A stretch of 56,468 bases of DNA from Rubellimicrobium sp. (GCA_019454835.1 JACFNP010000018.1:1-56468); one strand, 5' to 3'. Counted from the first letter of the stretch, positions 46,122 through 56,105 are shown. A program made the numbers and translations. Notes: generated from the sequence alone by a model not told the origin.

Positions 46122-46134
46122 ATTACCTCTCGTG

Positions 46135-46199
46135 TTCCCGTATCGGGACTATGATCGAACGCACCGCCGGAGTCAACGGCAACGTTCCCAGACAGGGAA
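46135..46199 (-). promoter_or_regulatory. higBA promoter with two operators
   Basis: On the minus strand TTGACT (46171-46176) and CATAGT (46148-46153) are 17 bp apart. Two related palindromes of form TTCCC-N5-GGGA flank it: 46135-46149 (overlapping the -10 box and start site) and 46185-46199 (upstream of the -35 box). Their centres are 50 bp apart, about five helical turns, which suits repression by HigA on one DNA face. Confidence 0.65.
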
Positions 46200-46222
46200 A
46201 TGCGGGCTGCCTCATCTCGTCA

Positions 46223-47005
46223 TCAGGGCATGGTCGGGGGCGAGGAGGTCTCACCCCCCGACCGCGCGCGCGGGGTGGCGGGTTGTGGCGGGGCGCTCAG
46301 GATCGGCAGGCGGGCGCGCAGGGGCACGCGGGTGCCGCGCAGCGGAGACACGACCTGCTTCGAGACCTCGACCATCACCACGCCCCCGGCCCTGAACACC
46401 GGCAGGTGGCGGCCCGCCGTTTCCAGCAGCGCGGGCAGGCGCCGCCACCGGGGTTTCAGCGACGGCGGCTGATACAGCGTCGAGAGCGAGCGTTCGATGG
46501 CGAAGCCGTGCTTGCGCAACTGCGCCTCGAGCTGGCCGGTGGTGAAGGGGCGGCCATAGCCGAAGGGCGTGCGTTCGGCCCGCGCCCAGAGGCCGGTGCG
46601 GTTCGGCACGATGAACATCGCCCGACCGCCCGGCCCCATGACGCGCCAGCATTCGGCCATCAGCGCCGAGGCATCGTCCGACATCTCGAATCCGTGCAGC
46701 AGCACCAGCTTGTCGGCGATGCCGGTGGGCAGCGGCCAGCGCAATTCGTCGCACAGCACGCTGACATTGGGCATCCCGGCAGGCCAGGCCATCACGCCTT
46801 GCGGGCCGGGCATCAGCGCGACCACGCGGCGCGCCTGCGCCAGATAGGGGCGCAGCAGCGGCACCGCAAAGCCGAAGCCCACGACGGTCTGCCCCTTGGC
46901 TTCGGGCCAGAGCGCGACAAGCTGGTCGCGCACGACCTTCTGCGCCGCGCGGCCCAGCGCCGAGCGGTAGTAGAAATTGCGCAGCTCCTGCACGTCGAGA
47001 TGCAC
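46223..47005 (-). CDS. Methyltransferase-domain protein (UbiE/type 11 like)
   Basis: The product (260 residues from GTG 47005) begins [23 protein letters not shown] and has a degenerate SAM-binding pattern ([15 protein letters not shown], then [39 protein letters not shown]). The first motif lacks the usual E/D-x-G-x-G-x-G spacing. Methyl transfer activity is therefore inferred. GTG 47005 with AAAGG upstream is preferred; the frame is open to ATG 47080, which would crowd the divergent gloB promoter. Relatives sit beside gloB. Confidence 0.78.
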   Translation of the reverse strand: MHLDVQELRNFYYRSALGRAAQKVVRDQLVALWPEAKGQTVVGFGFAVPLLRPYLAQARRVVALMPGPQGVMAWPAGMPNVSVLCDELRWPLPTGIADKLVLLHGFEMSDDASALMAECWRVMGPGGRAMFIVPNRTGLWARAERTPFGYGRPFTTGQLEAQLRKHGFAIERSLSTLYQPPSLKPRWRRLPALLETAGRHLPVFRAGGVVMVEVSKQVVSPLRGTRVPLRARLPILSAPPQPATPRARSGGETSSPPTMP

Positions 47006-47100
47006 CCTGGGGCCTTTCGCACTCGCCGGGGCTTGGAACCCGGCGCAACCGATCCTACCCTGCGCCTGCGCGATTGCCATGCCCCAAACAGGAGAGCGTG

Positions 47101-47868
47101 ATGCCCCGGACCCCCGAAATCGTCACCATCCCCTGCCGCGCGGACAATTACGCCTTTCTGGTCCATGATCCCGCTTCGGGCCATGTGGTGCTGATCGACG
47201 CGCCCGAGGCCGCACCGATCACGGCGGAACTGGATGCGCGCGGCTGGCGGCTGGCGGATATCCTTGTCACGCATCACCACGACGACCATGTCGCGGGCCT
47301 GCCGGGCCTGCGCGCGGGCGCAAGGGTGATCGGTGCCGCCGCCGATGCGCATAGGCTGCCGCCCCTCGATCTGGCGGTCAGGCCGGGCGATACCATCGCC
47401 TGCGGCCCGTTCGGCGTGCAGGTGATCGGTGCGCCGGGCCATACGCTGGGCCATGTCGCATACCATATCCCGCAGGCGGGCGCGGTCTTTACCGGCGACA
47501 GCCTCATGTCACTGGGCTGCGGGCGGCTGTTCGAGGGCACGGCGGCGGACATGGCCGACACGCTGGCGCGGCTGGCGGCGCTGCCGCCCGAAACGCTGGT
47601 CTGTTCGGGACACGAATATACGCTGGGCAACGCCCGCTTTGCGCTGGACGTGGACCCTGATAATGTCGCGCTGAAGGCCCGCGCCGTCAGGGCGCAGGCG
47701 CAGCGCGATGCGGGGGCGCCGACCGTGCCGGTGGCGCTGTCCGAGGAACTGGCGACCAACCCCTTCCTGCGCACGGACGATGCGCGTATCCGCGCCGCGC
47801 TGGGTCTGGCGGATGCCCCGCCGGTCGCGGTTCTGGCGGAACTGCGCGCCCGCAAGGACCGATTTTGA
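47101..47868 (+). CDS. gloB: Hydroxyacylglutathione hydrolase (glyoxalase II)
   Basis: GloB hydrolyses S-lactoylglutathione in methylglyoxal detoxification. The 255-residue metallo-beta-lactamase-fold protein has the metal motif THHHDDH at residues 57-63, [27 protein letters not shown] and SGHEYT. CAGGAG lies upstream of ATG 47101. It is divergent from the methyltransferase-like gene. Confidence 0.95.
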   Translation: MPRTPEIVTIPCRADNYAFLVHDPASGHVVLIDAPEAAPITAELDARGWRLADILVTHHHDDHVAGLPGLRAGARVIGAAADAHRLPPLDLAVRPGDTIACGPFGVQVIGAPGHTLGHVAYHIPQAGAVFTGDSLMSLGCGRLFEGTAADMADTLARLAALPPETLVCSGHEYTLGNARFALDVDPDNVALKARAVRAQAQRDAGAPTVPVALSEELATNPFLRTDDARIRAALGLADAPPVAVLAELRARKDRF

Positions 47869-47920
47869 CCGCCCGCGCCCCCTGCACCTCACTTCGTGAT
47901 CGCGGGCGCTGAAAATACCG

Positions 47921-47946
47921 CTTGAAGACCGGGCAGGAAACCCGAT
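47921..47946 (+). promoter_or_regulatory. Heat-shock (RpoH, sigma-32) type promoter of clpA
   Basis: CTTGAA (47921-47926) and CCCGAT (47941-47946), followed by CTTTA, are 14 bp apart. This fits the sigma-32 consensus CTTGAA-N13-17-CCCCAT. It stands 75 bp before the clpA start. Confidence 0.55.
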
Positions 47947-48020
47947 CTTTAGGGACAAGAGGCAAAGGTCAGGCTGCGGCACACCCCGGCCCCGACCCGA
48001 TCAGAGGAGCACGAAACAAG

Positions 48021-50342
48021 GTGCCGTCATTCTCGCCCACGCTTGAACAGTCGATCCATGCGGCGCTGGCGCTGGCCAATTCGCGCAGGCATGAACTCGC
48101 CACGCTGGAACACCTGCTGCTCGCGCTCATCGACGAACCCGATGCCGCGCGCGTCATGCGCGCCTGCGCCGTCGATCTGGCGCTGCTGCGCCGCGAACTC
48201 GAAACCTTCATCGACGAAGAACTCGCCAGCCTCGTCACCGATGTCGAGGGCAGCGAGGCCGTGCCCACCGCCGCCTTCCAGCGCGTCGTGCAGCGCGCCG
48301 CGATCCATGTCCAAAGCTCGGGCCGGTCCGAGGTGACGGGCGCCAACGTCCTTGTCGCCATCTTCGCCGAACGCGAATCGAACGCGGCCTATTTCCTGCA
48401 AGAGCAGGACATGACCCGTTACGATGCGGTGAATTTCATCGCCCATGGCGTCGCCAAGGACCCGGCCTTCGGCGAAAGCCGCCCGGTAAAGGGCGCCGAC
48501 CAGCCTGACGAGGCGCAGGAAGCCAAGCCCGAGGACGACGAAAAGGAAACCGCACTGGGCAAATACTGCGTCGATCTGAACGCCAAGGCCCGCAAGGGCG
48601 AGGTCGATCCCCTCATCGGCCGCGAATCCGAGGTCGAGCGCTGCATCCAGGTGCTCTGCCGCCGCCGCAAGAACAACCCGCTGCTGGTCGGCGACCCCGG
48701 CGTGGGCAAGACCGCCATCGCCGAAGGACTGGCCTGGAAGATCGTCCAGGGCGAGGTGCCCGAAGTGCTGGCCAATGCCACGATCTTCAGCCTCGACATG
48801 GGCGCGCTGCTGGCAGGCACCCGCTATCGCGGCGATTTCGAGGAACGGCTGAAAGCCGTGGTGACCGAGCTTGAGGAACATCCCGACGCGGTGCTGTTCA
48901 TCGACGAAATCCACACGGTGATCGGCGCCGGGGCGACCTCGGGCGGGGCGATGGATGCCTCGAACCTGCTGAAACCCGCGTTGCAGGGCGGCAAGCTGCG
49001 CTGCATGGGATCGACCACCTACAAGGAATTCCGCCAGCATTTTGAAAAGGACCGCGCCCTCTCGCGCCGGTTCCAGAAGATCGACGTGAACGAACCGACG
49101 GTCGAGGACAGCGTGAAGATCCTCAAGGGCCTGAAACCCTATTTCGAGGGCCATCACCGCATCCGCTACACCGGCGACGCGATCCGCGCGGCGGTGGAAC
49201 TGTCGGCGCGCTACATCAACGACCGCAAGCTGCCCGACAAGGCCATCGACGTGATCGACGAAGCAGGCGCCGCACAGCACCTGCTGGCCGAATCGAAGCG
49301 CCGCAAGACCATCGGCGTGCGCGAGATCGAGGATGTCGTCGCCAAGATCGCCCGCATCCCGCCCAAGAACGTCAGCCAGGATGATGCAGTGGTGCTCAAG
49401 GATCTCGACCGCAACCTCAAGCGGGTGGTGTTCGGGCAGGATGCGGCCATCGACGCTTTGTCCTCGGCGATCAAGCTGGCGCGCGCGGGGCTGCGCGAAC
49501 CCGAAAAGCCGATCGGCAACTACCTGTTCGCCGGGCCGACCGGCGTGGGCAAGACCGAGGTGGCCAGGCAGCTTGCCCAAAGCCTCGGCGTGGAACTGCT
49601 GCGCTTCGATATGTCCGAATACATGGAGAAACACGCGGTCTCGCGCCTGATCGGCGCGCCGCCGGGCTATGTGGGCTTCGATCAGGGCGGGCTTTTGACC
49701 GACGGGGTCGACCAGCATCCGCATTGCGTGCTGCTGCTTGATGAAATCGAGAAGGCGCATCCCGATGTCTACAACATCCTGTTGCAGGTGATGGACCACG
49801 GCAAGCTGACCGACCACAACGGCAGGCAGGTCGATTTCCGCAACGTGATCCTGATCCTGACCACCAACGCGGGTGCTGCCGACATGGCAAAGGCCGCCAT
49901 CGGCTTCGGCCGCGACAAGCGCGAGGGTGAGGATACCGCCGCCATCGAGCGGCTGTTCACGCCCGAGTTCCGCAACCGGCTGGACGCGGTGATCTCGTTC
50001 GCGCCGCTGGCGCGCGAGACCGTGATGCAGGTGGTGGAAAAGTTCGTCCTCCAGCTCGAGGCGCAGCTTCTGGATCGCGGCGTGCATATCGAGCTTTCGC
50101 CCGAGGCCGCCGCCTGGCTGGGCAAGAAGGGCTACGACGACCGCATGGGCGCAAGGCCGCTGGCACGGATCATCCAGGAACACCTGAAAAAGCCGCTGGC
50201 CGAGGAACTGCTGTTCGGCAAGCTGGTAAAGGGCGGCATCGTGCGCGTCGGCGTGAAAGACGACGCGCTCGACCTGCGGTTTGAACAGCCCGAACGCCCG
50301 CGCATCGCGGCAAGAAAGCCGCCGCTGCTGACGGCGGAATAG
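48021..50342 (+). CDS. clpA: ATP-dependent Clp protease ATP-binding subunit ClpA
   Basis: ClpA unfolds proteins and feeds them to ClpP. The 773-residue protein has the N-domain repeat (1-145), an acidic linker (150-180), a first AAA+ domain with Walker A GDPGVGKT (about 224-231) and FIDEIHT, and a second with [13 protein letters not shown] and LLDEIEKAH. The ClpP-contacting IGF loop is in [12 protein letters not shown] 48021 begins [21 protein letters not shown] lies 17 bases upstream. ClpS is not adjacent. The sigma-32-like promoter suits heat-shock control. Confidence 0.96.
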   Translation: MPSFSPTLEQSIHAALALANSRRHELATLEHLLLALIDEPDAARVMRACAVDLALLRRELETFIDEELASLVTDVEGSEAVPTAAFQRVVQRAAIHVQSSGRSEVTGANVLVAIFAERESNAAYFLQEQDMTRYDAVNFIAHGVAKDPAFGESRPVKGADQPDEAQEAKPEDDEKETALGKYCVDLNAKARKGEVDPLIGRESEVERCIQVLCRRRKNNPLLVGDPGVGKTAIAEGLAWKIVQGEVPEVLANATIFSLDMGALLAGTRYRGDFEERLKAVVTELEEHPDAVLFIDEIHTVIGAGATSGGAMDASNLLKPALQGGKLRCMGSTTYKEFRQHFEKDRALSRRFQKIDVNEPTVEDSVKILKGLKPYFEGHHRIRYTGDAIRAAVELSARYINDRKLPDKAIDVIDEAGAAQHLLAESKRRKTIGVREIEDVVAKIARIPPKNVSQDDAVVLKDLDRNLKRVVFGQDAAIDALSSAIKLARAGLREPEKPIGNYLFAGPTGVGKTEVARQLAQSLGVELLRFDMSEYMEKHAVSRLIGAPPGYVGFDQGGLLTDGVDQHPHCVLLLDEIEKAHPDVYNILLQVMDHGKLTDHNGRQVDFRNVILILTTNAGAADMAKAAIGFGRDKREGEDTAAIERLFTPEFRNRLDAVISFAPLARETVMQVVEKFVLQLEAQLLDRGVHIELSPEAAAWLGKKGYDDRMGARPLARIIQEHLKKPLAEELLFGKLVKGGIVRVGVKDDALDLRFEQPERPRIAARKPPLLTAE

Positions 50343-50360
50343 GGGGCGGCGCCCCGCGTT

Positions 50361-50445
50361 CGTCATTGCGGGGGCGAGAGCGACGAAGCAGCCCCGAGGG
50401 TGGTGCGCGAGCGGTCGGGGTTGCTTCGCTGCGCTCGCAATGACG
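50361..50445 (+). repeat. Intergenic hairpin repeat, copy 15 (diverged)
   Basis: The arms read GCGGGGGCGAGAGCGACGAAGCAGCC and GGTTGCTTCGCTGCGCTCGC, which departs from the usual inner sequence while keeping both CGTCATTGCG tips. Confidence 0.85.
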
Positions 50446-50452
50446 GGAACAC

Positions 50453-50469
50453 CGTCATTGCGAGGAGCT
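50453..50469 (+). repeat. Tip fragment of the hairpin repeat
   Basis: CGTCATTGCGAGGAGCT stands alone between copies 15 and 16, as if a copy had been truncated by the next one. Confidence 0.7.
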
Positions 50470-50471
50470 TT

Positions 50472-50559
50472 CGTCATTGCGAGGAGGCGAAGCCGACGAA
50501 GCAACCCCGATGCTGTGTGCAAGCCGTCGAGGTTGCTTCGGCTTCGCCTCGCAATGACG
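50472..50559 (+). repeat. Intergenic hairpin repeat, copy 16
   Basis: Complete long-arm-first copy ending 7 bp before the threonine aldolase stop codon. Confidence 0.92.
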
Positions 50560-50566
50560 CCCCCTC

Positions 50567-51607
50567 TCAGATCAACCCCAGGAACCGCGCGATCATGGCC
50601 TCGTCGGCGGACCAGTCGCAGGCCAGGCGGGCGGCGAGGATTTCGTCGGGGTCGGGGCCGTCGAGGCTGCCGCCCCAGAGGTGGTAATCCGCGCCTTGCG
50701 CCATCAGGTGCCGGTGCAGCGCGCGCGGGGCGTTGAAGAAGACCAGGTTGGCCTCGACCGGGAAGATGATCTCGATGCCCTTGTCGCGCAGCCCCCCGGC
50801 CAGATGCGCGGCGGCACCGTTGGCGCGGCGGGCGAGGTCCAGCCACAGCCCGCCCTCGAGCCAGGCCAGCGCCTGCGCCGACAGGTAGCGGTGCTTGGAA
50901 AACAGATGCCCGGCCCGCTTGCGGCGGTATTCAAACTCCTCGCCGCGCGCCGGGTCGAACAGCACCACGATCTCGACGCCGGGGCAGCCGTCCTTGGTGC
51001 CGCCGAGGCTGGCGACATCCACGCCCGCGCGCCAGGTCAGATCGGCGGGCGCCGCGCCGGAAAACGCCAGCGCATTGGCCAGCCGCGCGCCGTCCAGATG
51101 CACCGGCAGGCCCTGCGCGCGCGCGACGGCCAGCAGCGCGCGCAGTCGCGCGGGGCCGTAGGTGGTGCCGGTCTCGGTGGTCTCGGTCACGCTGACCGGG
51201 CCGCGTTTGGGGCTGTGGATCCCCCTGCCCTCCTGCGCCGCGATCACCGCGCGCAGGCGCTCGGCGGTCATGCGGCCGTCGGGGGCATCAACCAGCGTCA
51301 GCTTGGCGCCGCCGGTGAAGAATTCCGGGGCGTTGGCCTCGTCCTCGTGCACATGGGCGGTGCGGGCGCAGAAGATCGTCTCCCAGGGCTGCGCCAGCGT
51401 GGCCAGCGACAGCGCATTGGCCGCCGTGCCGGTGGCGACCAGATAGACCGCCGCCTCGGGCGCCTCGAACAGCTCGCGCACCCGCGCGCGCACCTGCGCC
51501 ATCAGGTCGTCGCCCCCGTAGGATGCGGCATGGCCCGCGTTCGCCGCGACCAGCGCCTGCATGATTGCGGGATGGGCGGGGCCGGTGTTGTCCGAGGCGA
51601 AGTTCAC
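50567..51607 (-). CDS. Low-specificity threonine aldolase
   Basis: This 346-residue fold-type I PLP enzyme cleaves threonine or allo-threonine to glycine and acetaldehyde. Features are NFASDNTGPAHPAI at the start, LVATGTAANALSL, HLDGARLANAL and PLP Lys205 in SLGGTKDG. GTG 51607 overlaps the upstream gene's stop as GTGA, with GAGGAAC upstream. It is the third gene of the ribF-ycgN-aldolase unit. Confidence 0.92.
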   Translation of the reverse strand: MNFASDNTGPAHPAIMQALVAANAGHAASYGGDDLMAQVRARVRELFEAPEAAVYLVATGTAANALSLATLAQPWETIFCARTAHVHEDEANAPEFFTGGAKLTLVDAPDGRMTAERLRAVIAAQEGRGIHSPKRGPVSVTETTETGTTYGPARLRALLAVARAQGLPVHLDGARLANALAFSGAAPADLTWRAGVDVASLGGTKDGCPGVEIVVLFDPARGEEFEYRRKRAGHLFSKHRYLSAQALAWLEGGLWLDLARRANGAAAHLAGGLRDKGIEIIFPVEANLVFFNAPRALHRHLMAQGADYHLWGGSLDGPDPDEILAARLACDWSADEAMIARFLGLI

Positions 51608-52059
51608 GGCAGGGGTTCCTCGATGATGTGGTTCTCCCACTCGTCCTCGGGGACCAGATCCTCGGACACCGAGCGCCCCCGGATCGAGACCCCGGCGCGA
51701 TGCACCGATTCCGGGTCGCCGGTCAGCAACGGGTGCCAGTCGGGCAGCGGCTGGCCGTCAAAGCGCAGCTTGTAGGCGCAGGTCTGCGGCAGCCAGTAGT
51801 GGTGCTTCTCGATCGTCCTTGGCGTCAGGGTGATGCATTCGGGCACATGGGCGTGCCGGTTGGCGTAATGGCGGCAGCGGGCGGTGGCGCCGTCGAGCAG
51901 GCGGCAGGCGATATTGGTGAGCGCGACCTCTCCGGTCTCCTCGTCCTCGAGCTTGTTGAGGCAGCATTTGCCGCAGCCGTCGCAGAGCGCCTCCCATTCG
52001 GGATGGGTGAGCGATTCGAGCGGCAGCTCCCAGAACTTCGGGCGCAGGTCGGCGGCCAT
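51604..52059 (-). CDS. YcgN-family cysteine cluster protein (UPF0260)
   Basis: The 151-residue protein has the cysteine cluster CDGCGKCCLNKLEDEETGEV followed by further Cys residues (ACRLL, ARCRHY, PECITLTP, QTCAYKL), which is diagnostic for the YcgN/YkgJ group of putative metal- or Fe-S-binding proteins. The function is unknown. The start at 52059 has GAGAGGA upstream and lies one base after the ribF stop, so the two are cotranscribed. Confidence 0.92.
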   Translation of the reverse strand: MAADLRPKFWELPLESLTHPEWEALCDGCGKCCLNKLEDEETGEVALTNIACRLLDGATARCRHYANRHAHVPECITLTPRTIEKHHYWLPQTCAYKLRFDGQPLPDWHPLLTGDPESVHRAGVSIRGRSVSEDLVPEDEWENHIIEEPLP

Positions 52060-52060
52060 C

Positions 52061-53008
52061 TCATTCCTCTCCGAGCGCGTCCAGGATGGTGCGGGCGCGG
52101 GCGCAGTCGGCATCCATCTGCGCGATCAGCGCATCGAGCGAGTCGAACTTCTCCTCGGGGCGCAGCCAGTCGACCAGCGCCACCGAGAGCGTGGCGCCGT
52201 AGAGATCGCCGCGGAAGTCGAGCAGGTAGGTCTCGCAGTTGGCGAGGTTCTCGCCGAACATCGGCCTCGTGCCGATCGAGGCCGCGCCGTGGTGGCGGCC
52301 GGCATGGGGGCCGTCGAGCACATCGACCAGCACCGCATAGACGCCGAAGCGCGGCGCGTGGCGTCCGGCGATGGACATGTTGGCGGTCGGAAAGCCCAGT
52401 TCGCGCCCGCGCTGGTCGCCCCGGATCACCGGCCCCTCGATCCGGTGCCAGTGGCCGAGCATCCGTGCGGCGTCGCGCGGGCGGCCCTCGCTCAGCGCGG
52501 TGCGGATCGCGGTTGACGATACCGCCAGCCCGTCGAATTCCATCATCCCGGCGACGGTGACGCCAAAGCCCATCTCGGCGCCATAGGCCGCCAGCGCTCC
52601 GGCATTGCCCTCGCGCCCGTGGCCGAAATGGAAGTCGGCGCCGACGACAAGATGCCGCAGGCCCAGCCGGTTCGCCACGATCTCCTGCGCGAATTCGCGC
52701 GGGGTCAGCGCGACCATCGCGGCATTGAACGGCAGTTCATAGAGCCGCTCGACCCCCAGCCGCGCCAGCCGGTTCGCCCGCGCCCCCGCATCCATGAGCC
52801 GGAACGGCGGTCCGCCGGGGCGCAGGAATTCGCGCGGATGGGGTTCAAAGGTCAGCACCCCCGAAGGCACCCCCAGTTCGCGCGCCTTCTCTTGCGCAAT
52901 GCCGATCACATGGCGGTGGCCCAGATGCACGCCGTCGAAATTGCCGATGGCCGCAGCGGCACCCCGATCGGCAGGGTCGATGAACAGGCTGTCGCGGATG
53001 ATGTGCAT
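52061..53008 (-). CDS. ribF: Bifunctional riboflavin kinase/FAD synthetase
   Basis: RibF makes FMN and FAD from riboflavin. The 315-residue protein has the N-terminal FAD synthetase part with GNFDGVHLGHRHV and SSTAIR, and the C-terminal riboflavin kinase domain with GDQRGRELGFPTANM and the NCETYLLDF strand. It is the first gene of a three-gene unit with ycgN and a threonine aldolase. Confidence 0.96.
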   Translation of the reverse strand: MHIIRDSLFIDPADRGAAAAIGNFDGVHLGHRHVIGIAQEKARELGVPSGVLTFEPHPREFLRPGGPPFRLMDAGARANRLARLGVERLYELPFNAAMVALTPREFAQEIVANRLGLRHLVVGADFHFGHGREGNAGALAAYGAEMGFGVTVAGMMEFDGLAVSSTAIRTALSEGRPRDAARMLGHWHRIEGPVIRGDQRGRELGFPTANMSIAGRHAPRFGVYAVLVDVLDGPHAGRHHGAASIGTRPMFGENLANCETYLLDFRGDLYGATLSVALVDWLRPEEKFDSLDALIAQMDADCARARTILDALGEE

Positions 53009-53085
53009 GGGGGGTGGCTAACCTTCACCGAAGGGCGGCGCAAGGGCGCGGGTCAGTGGGCGGGGGTCGGCCCCGCCCCGCGTGT

Positions 53086-53174
53086 CGTCATTGCGAGGCG
53101 AAGCCGAAGCAACCCCGAACTCTTCTCGCGCAACATCGGGGTTGCTTCGTCGGCTGCGTCTCCTCGCAATGACG
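53086..53174 (-). repeat. Intergenic hairpin repeat, copy 17
   Basis: Complete short-arm-first copy between ribF and the HAD gene; the loop reads ACTCTTCTCGCGCAACA. Confidence 0.9.
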
Positions 53175-53238
53175 AAAGACGGGCATGGCGTCCGGGCACC
53201 GTCACAAGAACCGCGTGGCCGTCGCAAGGGCACCCCCC

Positions 53239-54111
53239 TCAGCGCAGGAAGCCCATCGCATAGGTCGGGTTCTGGCGGTGCGCGTCCAGATACTCGGCCA
53301 GCGCGGCGTCGTCGGGGTGGTGGTCGGTGCCGGTTTCCTTCAGCGCGAGGCCGCCGGTGATGAACAGGCAGTCCAGCCCCTCGCCCGCCGCACCCGCGAC
53401 ATCGGTGGCGATGCCGTCGCCCACGCACAGGATGCGCGATTCGTCGGGCAACCCGCCCAGCGCCGCCAGCCGCTGGCGGGCAAGGTCGTAGATCGGCGGA
53501 TGCGGCTTGCCGAAATAGAGCGCCTCGCCGCCCATCTCCTCATACAGTCGCGCCAGCGCCCCCGCGCACCATTCGCGCACCTCGCCGCGATCAACGACGA
53601 TGTCGGGATTGGCGCAGAGCAGCTTCAGCCCGCGCGTTTTCGCCGCCAGAAAGGCGGGCCGGTTCACCGCCGGGTCGGCCAGCACGTCGAAGGGACCAAG
53701 GCAGACGATACCCTCGGCCTGGTCCAGCTCCACCCGCTCGATGGCGACCGGGTCGGCGACGATCTTCGGCGGCTCGAAGAACGACAGGTCGTTGCCCGAT
53801 CCCATGAACCAGACCTTCTGCCCGACCGCGCCCCGGAACATCGCCACCCGCGCCGCATCGCCCGAGGTGGCGATCACGTCGTAGCTGTCCTCGGGGATGC
53901 CCAGTTCGGCGATCTGCGTGGCGACTGCGGCGCGCGGGCGCGGCGAGTTGGTCAGGAACACCACCCTGCCGCCGCCCCGGCGGTAGGCCTGCATCGCCGC
54001 AACCGCCTCGGGCCAGGCGCGCAGGCCGTCGTGCATGCAGCCCCAGAGATCGACGAAGGCCGCGTCGTAACCGGCGGCAATCTCGGAAAAACGGTCGATG
54101 ATCCGGGTCAT
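53239..54111 (-). CDS. HAD-superfamily class IIA phosphatase (TIGR01459)
   Basis: The 290-residue protein resembles the NagD-type HAD family. It has motif I as FVDLWGCMHDG, in which the second Asp of DxD is replaced by Trp (typical of TIGR01459), then LTNSPRPRA (motif II), YFGKPHPPIYDL (motif III Lys) and CVGDGIATDVAGAAG (motif IV). Substrate is unknown; sugar or nucleotide phosphates are usual for class IIA. It starts 18 bp after the pyrophosphatase stop. Confidence 0.9.
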   Translation of the reverse strand: MTRIIDRFSEIAAGYDAAFVDLWGCMHDGLRAWPEAVAAMQAYRRGGGRVVFLTNSPRPRAAVATQIAELGIPEDSYDVIATSGDAARVAMFRGAVGQKVWFMGSGNDLSFFEPPKIVADPVAIERVELDQAEGIVCLGPFDVLADPAVNRPAFLAAKTRGLKLLCANPDIVVDRGEVREWCAGALARLYEEMGGEALYFGKPHPPIYDLARQRLAALGGLPDESRILCVGDGIATDVAGAAGEGLDCLFITGGLALKETGTDHHPDDAALAEYLDAHRQNPTYAMGFLR

Positions 54112-54129
54112 GGGCGGCCCTTTCGTCTG

Positions 54130-55050
54130 TCAGTTCACCCGCAGGACGGGCACGATCTGCTTCTTGCGGCTCATCACGCCCGGCAGCAGCACGCTATCGC
54201 CGGTGGCGCTGACGCCGAAACTCTTCTCGGCGATGGTGCGGGCCAGCGCGTTCGGCGTCACCAGCGTCGCCTGTTCGCGCAGGATGTCCACCACGAAAAG
54301 CAGCACCTGGTCGGCGTCGTCCTCGGCGGCGACCTGCGGCATCGCGGCGGCAAGGCCCGCAATGCGCGCAAGGATCGGCTCGGGGGCGGTCGTCTCGATC
54401 ACCGCGACCCGCAGCCGCACGCCGTCCACGGTGTATTCCTTGGAATCGATGCGCAGGAGTTCGGCGTCCGACAGGCCCGAGACATCGGACTTGGCCGCGA
54501 ACATCTCGGCGGCATAGGCGGGAATGTCGATGCCCAGATCACGCGCCAGCAGCCCGGCGATGCGGCGGTCCACCTCGGTCGTGGTCGGCGAGCGGAATTC
54601 CAGCGTGTCCGAGAGGATGCAGGACAGGATCAGGCCCTTGATCGCCTCGGGCGCATGGCCCGCATGGCCGTCCATGAGCTGATAGAGCAGCGTCGCGGTC
54701 GAGGCGACCGGGCGGATCGTCATCTCGATGGGGCCTCGGGTTTCCAGCCCGCCGGTCAGCTTGTGATGGTCGATCACCGCGCGGATGTCGGCCTTGTTGA
54801 TGCCGTCGGGCAGTTCGGCGGGGTTGTTGGTATCGACCACCACGACCGGCGTGCCCTCGGGCAGGTTCTCCAGCAGCGGCGGCACCGCCACGCCCCAGCG
54901 ATCGAGCACGAACAGCGCCTCGGCGCTGGGGGTGCCCAGAACGCGCGGCTCGGCTTCCTCGCCGGTATGGGCAAGATACCATGCCCAGATGATGGCCGAG
55001 CCGGTGGCGTCGGTGTCGGGCGACTTGTGGCCGAAGACGAGCGTGGTCAT
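54130..55050 (-). CDS. ppaC: Manganese-dependent inorganic pyrophosphatase
   Basis: This family II pyrophosphatase of the DHH superfamily hydrolyses PPi. The 306-residue protein has FGHKSPDTDATGSA near the start, VVVDTNN, the DHH motif in VIDHHKL, and the C-terminal SRKKQIVP with the substrate-binding Arg-Lys-Lys. It is followed by the HAD gene in the same direction. Confidence 0.95.
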   Translation of the reverse strand: MTTLVFGHKSPDTDATGSAIIWAWYLAHTGEEAEPRVLGTPSAEALFVLDRWGVAVPPLLENLPEGTPVVVVDTNNPAELPDGINKADIRAVIDHHKLTGGLETRGPIEMTIRPVASTATLLYQLMDGHAGHAPEAIKGLILSCILSDTLEFRSPTTTEVDRRIAGLLARDLGIDIPAYAAEMFAAKSDVSGLSDAELLRIDSKEYTVDGVRLRVAVIETTAPEPILARIAGLAAAMPQVAAEDDADQVLLFVVDILREQATLVTPNALARTIAEKSFGVSATGDSVLLPGVMSRKKQIVPVLRVN

Positions 55051-55121
55051 GGAAAGGGGGTCCTGCTGGTGCCGTTTTACGGGCGCGGCTTAAACGAGGG
55101 GCGACGGCTTGTCACGGGGGG

Positions 55122-56105
55122 TCAGCCGTCGAGACGGCGGACCTCCCAGCCCGCGCGTTCGAGCAGCATCAGCAGCCCCTCCCCGCCCGGCAGATGCCCG
55201 GCACCGGCGGCAACAAGGATGCGGGTGCCGGGGCGGGCGGCCGCCTCGATCACCGGCAGCCAGGCGCGGTTGCGCGCCGCGATGAGATGATCCTGCGCCG
55301 CATCGACCAGCGCGAGCGTGTCATCGTCACCGCCGGCCGCGACCGCGATGCGGTTCATCTCCCAGATCGCCGCCACGTCGCGGGCGAAATAGAGATCGAG
55401 CATCGCCACGAACATCTCGTCCTCGATCCCCGGATCGACAAGCGCGCTGCGCAGCAGCGTCATCTCACCCTCGGGGCCGAGCGCGTCGAACAGCGTGAGC
55501 ACCGTGTCCCAGGGTTCCAGCGCCTGCGTCGGGATGCCCGCTGCGGCGGCGGCCTCCATCAGCGTGAAGTCGAGACCCAGCCTGCCCGCCTGCATCGCCT
55601 CGAGCGCACAGGCCGGGGTGGCCAGCGTCGTGGCCAGCAGCCAGGGCCGCATCCGCGCGGCGACGACCGGCGGGATGCCGTGCTCGCGCGCGGCATCGGC
55701 CAGCATCGCCCATTCGCCGGGGTCAAGCATCTGGTTAAGCCCCGGCCCCGGCCCGATGGTCGTCAGGGACGGATCGGCGGCCATGCGCGCCATCAGCGCG
55801 GCCTGTTCGCGGTCGGTCATCTCGAACAGCGCTGCATCGGCACCGGCAAGCAGCGGCAGGACCGCACCGGCCACGGCATCGAGGCGGGGGTCCCAGACAT
55901 GGATCGTGCCGACCAGCGTGATTGCGGCATCCCCGCGCCGGGCCTCCCAGACCAGTCCGCGCGCATAGGGCGTCGCCGCAACGCGGGCGGCAAGCTCGGC
56001 GTCCTGCGCCGGGGTCAGCCGGTCGGCCAGGCTCGGCCCGAGGCATTGCGCATGGGCCAGTGCAGGCAGCAGCAGAAGGGCGGCGGCAAGGCGCAGGATC
56101 GACAT
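55122..56105 (-). CDS. TraB/GumN-family protein
   Basis: The 327-residue protein has a signal peptide (MSILRLAAALLLLPALAHAQ) and the TraB/GumN fold signatures: LVGTIHVWDPRL near residue 64, DAALFEMTDREQ, and the C-terminal VAAGAGHLPGGEGLLMLLERAGWEVRRL. Members are thought to be metal-dependent peptidase-like proteins of the EreA/ChaN clan, often periplasmic, but their physiological role is mostly unknown. The start at 56105 gives a full signal peptide. Confidence 0.9.
   Translation of the reverse strand: MSILRLAAALLLLPALAHAQCLGPSLADRLTPAQDAELAARVAATPYARGLVWEARRGDAAITLVGTIHVWDPRLDAVAGAVLPLLAGADAALFEMTDREQAALMARMAADPSLTTIGPGPGLNQMLDPGEWAMLADAAREHGIPPVVAARMRPWLLATTLATPACALEAMQAGRLGLDFTLMEAAAAAGIPTQALEPWDTVLTLFDALGPEGEMTLLRSALVDPGIEDEMFVAMLDLYFARDVAAIWEMNRIAVAAGGDDDTLALVDAAQDHLIAARNRAWLPVIEAAARPGTRILVAAGAGHLPGGEGLLMLLERAGWEVRRLDG

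Noticed and set aside
48027-50846. 939-codon minus-strand open frame opposite clpA
   Set aside because: It is the antisense shadow of clpA, extended through the repeats; its composition is that of a shadow.
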